NCBI GenBank assembly: GCA_916613615.1
Contig: OU744730.1
Span: forward strand, 35,077,315 to 35,141,314
DNA from: Steromphala cineraria
Taxonomy: Eukaryota > Mollusca > Gastropoda > Trochida > Trochidae
Length of the DNA: 64,000 bases
Reading direction: 5' to 3'
Shown here: positions 19,560 through 29,722 of the stretch, one piece after another
Layout: each line of letters starts with the position of its first letter
How positions within the stretch are numbered: the stretch's first letter is position 1
The notes under the pieces: model-generated
Databases searched by the model: none
Told to the model about the DNA's origin: nothing
What the model saw: only the letters and a program-made list of their open reading frames with translations
Made by a program: the position numbers and the translations under genes

Positions 19560-20650
19560 AGCAGCCCGATGATCTGTTTGACCTAGCGGAGCAAGAAGTC
19601 TATTCGCTTCATCCGTTAGCGGGGGACTGAAGAGTGTCCAGAATAGCGCCCAGGAAGGTGAGCAAGGTGGTTGGCTTAAGGTCTGACTTGGACAGGTTAA
19701 ACAACAACCCAACTAAACAGAGCGATTAGCGATGGGTATCGAACCCGTCGCCCATGTATGTGGTGAACTGGATATTCTGGGTGAGAAGAAAGTTCAATAT
19801 TGTTGAGTCACCCTGGTGAAAAGCCACGGAGCGAATGATATTCTAAATTGGAACACAATCCACTGAAAATGGCGCTCCGCCAGGATGAAACTGAGTACGT
19901 GCGGTGGTCCCGGAAAAGGGAATGTGCAAGTATGCGTTCTCCAGGCCAAGGGCTCCAGCAACCACATGACTGATGACAAAAACAAGTGACAAAGATATGG
20001 CGGCAGTAGGAAGAAGCTCTGAGTGGTTGATTTCGACTCGTTGTTAATCAGTCGCTATTTTCTCCTGTCTCTCTTGGGTGGAACGAACACAGGGGAGTAG
20101 AACCCCGACTTAAGGTATGGGTCCGAGATTTCCTCCACTGCCCCCTTGGATATAAGAATCTCCATCTGTTCAAATGTAACGTTGAGCCTGTCTGCCGCCC
20201 GCGGTGCTCCATTTAGTCGCAGGTGAGAGGTGGGCAGAGACAAAAATGGTATCCTGAAACCCCGCTTCAGAAAGTGACACACAAAAGGGTCCAGCCCCAG
20301 CCCCAGCCCCAGCCAATACCGCTGATGCCAAGGACCCCGATACGAAAGGACACGCCTCCTGCCTAGAAGGGGTAGGCTGACCTCCCCATCTTCTCTTCTT
20401 GGGAGTGAATGAACCCGATCTCTGCTCCCACTGCCAGCCTGTTGGTCAAGTCCTGCTGTGTCCCTGGCAGAGGGTTCCTTCAATGGCTCCGACGAAAAAC
20501 GTACCGACCGAACATGGTGTACCTCAGGTTCGTACAGATCTCCACCAGGAGATCGGACCATCCCAAAAAAACGTCCCTGCCGAGGTTGGCGACTCAACAT
20601 ACACCTGAGCGAGGCCTCCTGCCACGGATCCATACACAGAGGGTAGAGAT
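19560..20650 (-). pseudogene. DIRS-1 reverse transcriptase fragments
   Basis: The longest piece, stopping at 20055, ends with 'ILISKGAVEEISDPYLKSGF' and 'YSPVFVPPKRD', the N-terminal RT block of DIRS elements. It is preceded by a 'LDPFVCHFLKRGFRIPF' region typical of the gag-RT junction. Further left, separated by stops and frameshifts, are 'NAYLHIPF', 'SFAPWLFTRVT' and 'NLSKSDLKPTTLLTFLGA', equivalent to later RT blocks. A short CAGCCC repeat at 20290-20316 encodes Gly-Leu repeats. No intact catalytic centre remains. Confidence 0.7.
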
Positions 20651-20675
20651 GGAGCCCATTTTATATCTCCGCCTA

Positions 20676-23521
20676 TAGGGGATTCTCAATATTTATGCAT
20701 GCATATGACCTATGACCTTCTCAAATCCAAAACGAGGCTAAGGCCGCTTCTTACTTCCTGGTTCGCGTAATGGCTACGTGTTGTTGGTGCGATCCTCTGG
20801 TTTCTATCGGCTAGAAATGATTGTGCCTGTATGATTGAATCGTTTTCCAGCTACACCCGTGACGTAAACCTGTTGTATGACAATAAAATCGCCCCAATGG
20901 AGGTAATCATTCCATGTAAATCCATAACGAACCTTTGGTTTGGATAGTTAAAATCGTGGCAAATTCAAAAGACCGACGAGTTTTGCAAATTTTGCAAACA
21001 AGATCATAGTTTTTTTTATTTCTATATACCTCATTGCAAATTTATGATAATCATTCGACAAAATGTAATATATGTTTATTATCTCGATCTCCACTGCCAA
21101 CATTTTGAACAAACTGCCGTAACTGCCCAACGTAAGAGAGCCTTGGGGTATTTACAAATGTTTATTGTGATTTACAATGTTGGCTGTGCTGCAAAACCGT
21201 CAAAAAGACACATCATATATTGAAAAGTAAGAAGCTTCATAAACAGAATATTTTAAAACAAAAACTATTCATCATGATTCAAATATGAAATGGAGAATTA
21301 TTGATATTGTGATGATAATAAATAAGCCTTTCATTGATATGTTAATAGATATCAGGACACATACATGGTCTTGAGACAATAAATATTATTATTGTGGGCA
21401 AATAATTTGAATTGTTGGCACATTGAATTACATATAGATGCTTCAATACTCTATTAAGTTTACCAATATGTAAGGCCACACTAGTTACAAATAAACAGTA
21501 GACAAACTTGGTCTTGGAGGGAAATGCATGTATATATTAATAATCATATTAAAAATTAAGAATTAATGTGATTTTGCTTTGATATGGAGCATTTGAAAAT
21601 TGCAATTTGATTAAAATGAAGGAAATTGTTATATCTTATTATTTAACTGTAAACATATTCTCTTGTTAGAATTGATATGATATTCAATAATATTTCAATG
21701 AATATTTGATTAGTTTAAAAGGAGTTCTGGTAGGACTTATGGTAATGTAGATCTTTGTTTGGTTAATGCTTCACTTGAATTGTGTGATTTATTCTAGGCA
21801 CTGAAGATAAATAATTAAAACAATATGAAATACTAACAAAATTGCTTGAACATAAAAATGTTATTCATGAATTTCAGCATTATAAAAAACAGCCCTTTAG
21901 CTAGGTATAAATAATACAATTTGAAATAAGTATTCAGACCTTCAAAATAAATTGACAGTTTCTATAATCTCTTTTGGTGAAGATTTATGTCACAAAAATA
22001 ATTGATTGCACTTTGTTAAACCTAAATAATTGTTCCTTTTGTAAACTTTATTTTTTAATATCCATTTTCCAAATAATTTGTAAAGATATCCCTCATTTAT
22101 CTAATAAAGTACATGCAGTTGCTTCTAATATATACTACAATTTTTATAATTCATGTAAATGATTTCACAGTGGTCTTAGATCAATTCTAGTGATTTTCTT
22201 GAATATTTCTACAACCCCAGAACAGAGATTTGAATAAGCTCTATAAACAAATATATATATGATTAATACTCTGAACATATGGCTCGTTCTGTGTCAAATA
22301 AAATAAAATAATTTAACAATATAAGTATCAACAAAACTAAACAAATAGTTTAAAAACACAGGCCAAATTTAACATTTTATAATTATCAGTATTCTAAATT
22401 TACCATTTAGATTTGTTTGTAGCATTGATTGAAATATGTTCCTAGGCCACAAAATTTATTTGTCAGTTCTAATGCTTAAAACAAGCTTTATGCCATCAGA
22501 ATTATTATCAATATTTTTTTCTTATTTAAAGGCTGCTGCAATGGTGTGGTTTTTTTTCAATATAATATTCCTAATAATTTGTAAGGATCTCCCTCATTAT
22601 ACTGTTGCTCTCATATGATAAACATAACATTTATCAAACAATTTTTTTTTAAATACATTTTTACAAACTAATTTGCAACTACAAAAATATCTCACTGAGA
22701 TGATTTTAAATTCAACTTTTCTCAATAGAAGAACTGAGAAGAATAAGTTCTATATGTACATTAATTTTCTAAAAATGATTCTATGTACTGTAGATATGCA
22801 GGAGTAGACTCAGTATCACTTATTATTTATGTAAAATATTATTTATCTGCAATAATAATATTTTTAAGATAAGAATATTCTTGATGTGGGCGTTATCAGA
22901 AACATAGAAAACGTTAAGATATAATTATGAAAATTTTCAAACGTATTATTTTAGTCAGATATGACTCATAAATTTATTGTATTAGAATTAATTAAGTAGA
23001 TGCAGTTTGTTTACATAAGGCCTGCACTCGATGACCTGAAAGTAACTCGAAGACATCGAAGACTAGAGGAGACCTTATTATTGTTTTTCTTACCCCAATG
23101 AAATATCTATATAGATTATAATTGAAATATTCTTGAAATAAGGGATATGTGTAAAGTATAGTTAGTTTGTAAAGCGTATAAAATTAATTAGCAACATCGG
23201 AATCAAATTGACGGTGCACATGCACAATGTGTAAACAGCCCTGTGAATCAATCAAGAAAACTCGCCCAGCGAGTAAAATACTATTATCGGCTGTGTTACC
23301 TGAAGATATTTAATTACTGCATCGTTTCTGAAATTTTGGCATTGTAAATAGCTCATTATTTTCCAAAACGAAGCGTTTTTAGGGAAAGCTACCGACATGT
23401 CAATATATGCTATTTAATGTTACTTCCGGGTGTAGAAGCGGCCTTAGCCTCGTTTTCGATTACGCGCGCTCCATTTTCCGTGCCTCATAAATATTCATGA
23501 GGCAATATTAAGAACCCCCTA
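20676..23521. mobile_element. 2.85-kb TIR element, non-autonomous
   Basis: Left end TAGGGGATTCTCAATATT and right end, as reverse complement, TAGGGGGTTCTTAATATT start diverged inverted repeats of about 100 bases. Both contain 'AAACGAGGCTAAGGCCGCTT'. The interior is very AT-rich, without a frame above about 60 codons. It has a loosely repeated 'AATAATTTGTAARGATATCC' near 22070 and 22570. Target duplication is unclear; TA is possible. Superfamily not assigned. Confidence 0.65.
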
Positions 23522-23820
23522 TTCAGAACCTGTGTTTTGCTTGAAATCAGCGGGACAAGAAATAGCCTCTTCAGTTTCTTCTTGACTATTAGTCAGAGTA
23601 CACGCGAGTAGCATTCTAGCTTGTTGATTCAAAAGCTTAAATTGTTTATTAGCCAATGTCGGACACGCAATATGCAGCACCACAAATGCAGTTTCATCAA
23701 CAAGCAAAGACTGAAGTCCTGTGGAGTCAGATATGTAATCGGCGGGCCAAATTCTGCAATAGCAATTGTAAAATTATTTTGCCCTTATGTACCCCTGCAG
23801 TTGCTCTTTTTGAGCTCAGT
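23522..23820 (-). pseudogene. Unassigned coding-like fragment
   Basis: A 62-codon minus-strand frame ('MLVDETAFVVLHIACPTLAN' onward) sits against the TIR element, with more balanced base composition than the flanks. It could be the upstream part of DIRS-1 split off by that insertion, but I recognise no motif. Confidence 0.25.
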
Positions 23821-23821
23821 A

Positions 23822-23983
23822 TAAGTGCAAGTAAACCTAGCCTAAATAATACTCGCTTCACTCCAATATTGAGTCTAGCAAGATGTATTAGCAGATCGAC
23901 TGACGCAACTTTCTACTACATCTTCCTAGACTTAATATATTGGAGTGAAGCAAGTATTATTGAGGCTAGGTTAATTTAGACTG
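23822..23983. mobile_element. Short TIR element, relative of 15995-16265
   Basis: Inverted ends contain 'AACCTAGCCTAAATAATACT' / 'AGTATTATTGAGGCTAGGTT' and 'CTTCACTCCAATATTGAGTC'. The centre is only about 60 bases. It belongs to the same family as the 271-bp element. Target duplication not evident. Confidence 0.75.
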
Positions 23984-24217
23984 ATAGCATATGCACATTA
24001 AGTAATTACAATATACCTAAATTGTGTTTTACCTAAACACACGTGATATGTTTTGAACTGGTTGGTATAATTCATTAAACTATTTTTCATTTATTAACTT
24101 GTAGCCGCCATTTAAATCGTTGAGGGAATCTGGAATGTCCCTACATCCAAATTTCACTCTTAGAGTACCCCCTAACTGAGTACCAAATTTCATGCTTGTA
24201 TCATTATTAAAGGCATA

Positions 24218-25518
24218 ATTAGCAGCCCCGTCTAAGGACGGGGCTGCTATCAGTTTTTGTGAAGTTTCCATCGCCGCTGCCGCCGCACTCGTACTACTAG
24301 CTATAACTTTTTTCCACTTAGCTTTCCAGAACTCTTATTCATACCTTACTACTCATACCTTGGGGGAACGATTTTGACACGTTCACTTTCAAGGTCAAAG
24401 GTCAAGGTCACGAGACATGTATTCACTCTAAGAATTCCTTGTAAACGCGATAACTTGAAAAGTTTTTGTGCTATGAAGCTCTAACTTGGTATATATCATC
24501 CTTGGAAAAGTAAAAAAAAATTAAAAGGTTTTGGCTACAATCCGTCAAAGGTCAAGGTCACAGCAAGGTCATGACGTAAGCATGTTTTAGCTAAAATGCT
24601 TTATTTTAACTATGAACACTTTTAATCAATACATGATTATTATACTCAACAAAAAGTGTTCAATGATTGTGTGACCTTGACGGTCAAAGGTCAAGGTCAT
24701 GAGATATGAGTTATTACAAAATGCACTAAATTTGGGTATAACTTTATCCCATTTAGCTTTTCAGAACTCATGAACATGTCAAAATGTTAATACTTCCAGG
24801 GAATCATTATGACATGTTCACTTTCAAGTTCAAAGGTCAAGGTCACAAGTTATAAAATCACCGCAAAATTCTTTGTAAACGCGATAACTTCTAAAGTTTT
24901 TGTGCTATGAAGCTCTTACTTGGTATATATCATCCTTGGAAAAGTAAAATATTTTGAAAAGGTTTCGGCTACAATCCGTCAAAGGTCAAGCTCACAGCAA
25001 GGTCATGACTTAAGCATGGTTTAGCGAAAATGCTTAATTTTAACTACGATCACTTTTAATCAATACATGATTGTTATACTCAATAAAAAGTGTTCAATTA
25101 TTGTGTGACCTTGAAGGTCAACGGTCAAAGTCAAGGTCATGAGATATGAGTTATTGCAATTCCTTGTAAACACAATAACTTGAAAAAATTTTGTGCTATG
25201 AAGTTTAGATTTTGTATATATTATCTCTTGAGAAGTACAAAATTTTCAATTAGTTTTGGGTACGAACTGTCGAAGGTCAAGGTCTCAGTAAGGTCAACAT
25301 ATATGGAGAAAATGGATTAATTTAATTTTTAACACTTTATTTCATTACAATAATGTTATACTCAATGAAATGTGTTCATTGATTGTATGACCTTGAGTGT
25401 CAAAGGTCATGAGAAAATTCCCAATTTGGTGAGGCCTGTAAAAGGCGGAACAGGGTAAGGCGAAACCCCAAGTTCCGGGGCTGCTCTGCTTTTGCGGTAT
25501 CCCGCAAACGCTAATCTA
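24218..25518 (+). mobile_element. Hairpin-ended AGGTCA-rich repeat, copy B (full length)
   Basis: Begins ATTAGC followed by a perfect 12-pair hairpin (24221-24248, AGCAGCCCCGTC/TAAG/GACGGGGCTGCT). It ends with a 7-pair hairpin (25491-25508, TTTGCGG/TATC/CCGCAAA) and CGCTAATCTA. The interior has about 430-bp internal repeats, each with clusters of AGGTCA. Short shared terminal ATTAGC, hairpins near the end and internal tandem repeats suggest a non-autonomous Helitron/Helentron-like element. That class is an inference. No protein is encoded. Confidence 0.7.
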
Positions 25519-25523
25519 TAGAG

Positions 25524-25668
25524 GTTATCATGCGAGTGTGTTTTGGGATCGTAAATATCCTGCATTAGGAATAAACATTGTATTTTGCGAGCCTTGGCGA
25601 GCTAAATACATAGTGTTTATTCCTAATGCAGGATATTTACGATCCCAAAACACACGAGCATGATAACT
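25524..25668. repeat. Palindrome P2 with GCGAG centre, 145 bp
   Basis: Arms of about 65 bases (25524-25588 and 25604-25668) are almost perfect reverse complements, e.g. 'GATCGTAAATATCCTGCATT'. The centre reads GCGAG-CC-TT-GG-CGAGC. It starts five bases after the end of copy B. The flanking 'AACTTCTTTATCATACAATG' resembles the P1 flank. Confidence 0.9.
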
Positions 25669-25699
25669 TCTTTATCATACAATGTCATTTTAACATTTA

Positions 25700-26970
25700 A
25701 TTCGAAAAAATACCTGATAATACTATTTAATAGTTGATGTTGCTTTAAGATTCGCGCATTGATATATGCAAATGAATAGAGCAATGACTCTGACGGTGAA
25801 TTGACAAAATATAATTCCTCCTTATAAATGCCTTTTATTGCCGTTTGAGCTATTGTGTCACGACTCAAAAGTTTTGAAGTTTTGAAAAATATATAAAATA
25901 CGATGATTTTTAAAATTACCCACATTTAAAATGGTTTTTGGTGGGATCGAACTGACGTTCTTTTATCCGACGTCATCGAGAGGACGAGTCAATCTCACCA
26001 AGGGGCAAGAGTTGCTTCCCTTCGGCGACGTGACAATGGCAGCTTGCGTTAAAACAACGGAGAGCTAAATTAGATGATAGTCTGTTGATTTCCCAATCAA
26101 ATAAACAATAATAAGGTAACGAACACCGAAGATGGGTAAATGAAGTGTTTGAACATGAGACTTGAACAGCCTTTGGTACCTGTGAGTAAAATTGTTCGGT
26201 CGGTTTCATTCAACCCGTGATGACAGTGTTTTGGCCTACTAAGTCATGCAAATGGCTAAATATCCTTGCAGTGTTGTTGTTATTTCTTAGATTAATGTTT
26301 ATGCAATATATCAGTCATATTGTAATGCCTCTCTCCGTTACTAAAGCGTTCAAAATGTTAACGCTTGTGACGTCATCGGAAGTTTCGAAGGTCATATTCA
26401 TATGCCGTTTTTTTTAACTTGTTGCAATGGTAAGTCTCCGACTCACACTAACGATGCAAACGTGGAACGTGGACCCTAACGTTTCTTAACGTTTGCTATC
26501 ATTGGTTGATAATGACAAACCACGCCATCTGTCGATCGTTAAGGAGAAATAACGCTAAGTCACTTTGCCCCGACGGCGCGCTTCGCCCTGGGTTCCCCTA
26601 CATGAAACATTGTTAACAAACTTTCTGTATATGCACAAGGGTGTGATCTTTTATTACGTTATCACATATACTCTTCTAATATTGATTTTCATTAATTCGT
26701 TGCTATATTACCGGTAAGAATATTTCTTAGTGTTTGGAGAAAGTTTCACTTTATTTATACATACAAAACACAATATCGTTCTAGTTCATATAACCGGACG
26801 ACTCCCTATTAGGTCTATTTTCAGGTGTAGCCAAAACGTCCGGATAAACGAGGTTCTTCTTAATACCTGTTGTTTCTAAAATTGTTTTAACGTGTGTAAG
26901 TATAAATTTGGACTAAAGTAACAACTGCTACAAGCTGACACTGTTTATGAAACATAAATGCCCAGCTCGC
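25700..26970. other. No gene seen; one weak tRNA-like B-box
   Basis: No exon is supported. On the minus strand near 25935-25950 'GTTCGATCCCACC' resembles a B-box, but no A-box at proper spacing is clear. Confidence 0.4.
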
Positions 26971-26974
26971 ATAC

Positions 26975-27066
26975 TCATCATCATCATCATCATCAATCAT
27001 CAATCATCAATCCATCATCCATCATCCATCATCCATCATCAATCATCATCATCAATCATCATCATC
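26975..27066. repeat. (CATCAT/CAATCAT)n simple repeat
   Basis: About 92 bases of ATC-type repeats with interspersed CATCCATC units. Confidence 0.9.
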
Positions 27067-27069
27067 GCT

Positions 27070-28120
27070 CCGTCTGTCCATACGAGTTAAGGGGACAGAT
27101 TTGTTGGTGCATAAAGTTGTTTATTTAACACTGTAGGCATTTGTCACTGTAGGCATTAGTAGACTCCGCCGATTTGTTATCCGAAACTATTCAAGATTTG
27201 ATAACCAAATTGGTTGTTTCCTCAGGTTACCAATACACAGTGACGATCAGCTGAGGGGGTCATTTTGGTGATTTTTAACAGATGTGCCCCTTTGCAATAG
27301 TAATAGCATTCAACATGGAATAACTTCAAGGGCCACCATGCCAAAAGGGTGGGCAAATTTCCTAAGGGCCCCCTCTAGGAACAAAACTAAATACGTGGAT
27401 GGAGTTATTATTGCCCTTTTTCTATGATTTTGGATCCTGATTTAGGAAAAAGGTAGATCGATCATGAAATCTATTTGACGAAGTGTGTTTATAACTATGT
27501 CTTCTTGTTATTTTATCCTTGGTATAGCTCTTCCTGATGAAATTAATTATATCCTGTCAGTCAGATAAGGAACAAGAAAAGCCTTTAAAAAGGCAAGCTT
27601 TGGGGCATCCGGTTATGTATCACTATATAGAACAGGAGATTTAGGTAAGGGAGGACGGGGACGGGGACTTTTACTTGAATAAACTGTTCCAATCGGAGAC
27701 GCATGTTCTTTGCACTTTGTTTGGATAGTTATCAGTACACTATGTACATAGTAAAACATCTCGTTTATTCCGCTTAAATTCCAAGAATGCGGATAGATAC
27801 GTCCCCTATCTCAATGATATAAATTTTTAAACATTAATACGATAATTCAAATTTATGTTGCTTTAAAAGATAGCTGACGGTGAGAGAGCCAGTGAATAAT
27901 CAGAAGATAAATAGTTGCGCTAGTAAACTTTCCGGGATCCATTGTTTTCCAATACCCGCAAGTTTAGTTTAAACCCGACGAATTTCCCATTGACTTTCAG
28001 GTTAATTACATGTTGCAAGAATAATTTTCCTAAATTGAGTGTTGATCGAATTACAGCCGAAAGTTGCTGATAAATTTAGAAATAATCTCAGCTACAAGTT
28101 CATTATTTTCATTATGTTAT
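27070..28120. other. No gene seen
   Basis: Mixed-composition sequence without supported frames, repeats or RNA genes. Confidence 0.5.
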
Positions 28121-28122
28121 AA

Positions 28123-28288
28123 GATGACATTAAACAATTATTGACTTCAAGTGAGGTTGATCCAATGATTTGTCGACCTTGGGCACGTGATATTCACCGA
28201 GGCAACGCCGAGGTGAATATCACGTGTCCAAGGTCGACAAATCATTGGATCAACCTCACTTGAAGTCAATAATTGTTTAATATCACAT
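28123..28288. repeat. Palindrome P3, 68-bp arms
   Basis: Arms 28131-28198 and 28212-28280 are reverse complements with a single mismatch ('TTGGGCACGTG' versus 'TTGGACACGTG'), around a 13-base centre GAGGCAACGCCGA. Similarity continues a few bases outward. The centre has the same CGAG-N-CGAG layout as P1 and P2. Confidence 0.92.
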
Positions 28289-28460
28289 CAAGATATCACA
28301 TAATGTAAAATTAGCTGGTAAGTTATGAGCGCAAAATTTGAAATAAAAAGACCATCTTTCCCATTAAAATTTGGTATTAGTAAATTTGCTAAAAAAATTG
28401 ACGTCTTTTATGTTTTTAAAAAATGTTTTTGCATATGTTTTCTTGTGCATGACGATTGAA

Positions 28461-29162
28461 AACAGAAGCACAAGCACTTGGGGCATGGGTATTGCTCATA
28501 TACTATAAATAACAAGGCTTTCCAACCGGCATTTGATGCCGAAATAAACATAATTATAACGTATTCTTTTAGTGACATCGGATACATATCGCCTGTAACT
28601 TTTGACACTATTTCGAACACTTTCGTCTTGTGATGACGCCGTAAGAATTGTCTGATAAGTTAAACGCTAATTAATTCTAATTACGAAGGTGACATATATC
28701 ATCTGTAAGATCGATGTCGAATGAAAGATAAGGCATTTGGAAACACGTTATAGGCGATAATTAAGCAACTGATGTCACCAAAAGAATACATCGTTGAAAT
28801 ATTTATATTTCGACATCAAAAAGCCGGTTGGAAAGCCTTGTTAATGATAATACTGATAATAATGATGATAATGATAATAACAGTACATGTACATATTGGA
28901 AATTTGTTTTGTGCATTTTGCACCCGGCAGCCACCGTGCAGCGCCAGTTAATGCGTTGTTCTGCCTTTACAATGCTGAGTGTCAAGCAAGGCAGCAACAA
29001 CTCCCACCTTTTATCGTCTTTTGGTATGACGCGACCGGGAATCGAACCCCGGTCTTCCGGGTGACGAGCGGACACTCTACCACTGAGCTACGTTCCCGTA
29101 AAAGGGAAGTGGAGATAGTATATGAGCACTGCCCATGCATCAAGTGCTTGTGAACAGAAGGT
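28461..29162. repeat. Foldback element whose right arm is split by a SINE
   Basis: The left arm 28461-28545 ('AACAAGGCTTTCCAACCGGC', 'AGCACAAGCACTTGG') is matched in reverse by 28804-28843 plus 29116-29162. The SINE at 28844-29115 separates the two right-arm pieces. The loop is about 260 bases. Confidence 0.8.
28844..29115 (-). repeat. tRNA-derived SINE
   Basis: On the minus strand the head GGGAACG-TAGCTCAGTGG (A-box) with 'GGGGTTCGATTCCC' (B-box) occupies about 29097-29020. A unique body follows, ending in a TTATCA-type tail near 28844. The acceptor stem cannot close, so it is not a tRNA gene. The break in the foldback arm places its edges within a few bases. Confidence 0.8.
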
Positions 29163-29164
29163 AA

Positions 29165-29718
29165 TTGATTGATTTCAATGTGATGACATTATTGGCTCTG
29201 TATGCTTATTCCATAGTTCACTTTTAGGACCACTTTTATTTCTTGCTTATATAAATCCATTTGTTTGAACCATTAAAACCCTATGTCTGATCGGCCTTAC
29301 AAATGTTTTCACCTCTCAATCAATCTGCTTGTGCAGATCGCAGCAAAGTCTGCCATGGAATCCGCCAGCCAACCAAGGAGTACATTGTCAAAAGATGTTA
29401 CTGTCTTATCAATCTAAGCCACCTAGCGGCAAGGATTGAAATCAGGAACAGGAAACTCTAAAGCACAGTGATTACCTCCCTTGTTGAACTCTTTTAGTAC
29501 CTATAGTAACATGTAAACTTTTACTGATTCCCGTGTCTGTCAGTTCAAAAACAGAAAATCAAGAAGCGTCCTAGAAAGAAAGAAATCAATTGCACAAGAA
29601 AACCGAAACTGGTAGGTCTATCGCTTGACGATTGTGGTCGCCTCAGTCTACAGTGGTGTGCCACAATATTACACTTACAGCCGTGTCGGGTAAAGATACG
29701 CGGAGGGTACAGTGATCT
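29165..29718. other. No gene seen
   Basis: Unique-looking sequence; no frame, RNA gene or repeat end is supported. Confidence 0.45.
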
Positions 29719-29722
29719 CTTG

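Larger units (their letters stand above)
18110..20675 (-). mobile_element. DIRS-1: decayed tyrosine-recombinase retrotransposon
   Basis: Reading leftward, RT fragments (about 20650-19560) are followed by a tyrosine recombinase C-terminus (about 18610-18330), the DIRS gene order. Another repeat (18955-19550) is inserted between them. Composition is less AT-rich than the neighbourhood. Ends are not resolved; the right side is cut by the TIR element beginning at 20676. Confidence 0.7.

Noticed and set aside
29020..29097. Functional tRNA gene (Asp-like GTC anticodon)
   Set aside because: A- and B-boxes are good, but the acceptor stem does not pair and a SINE body with a microsatellite tail follows.
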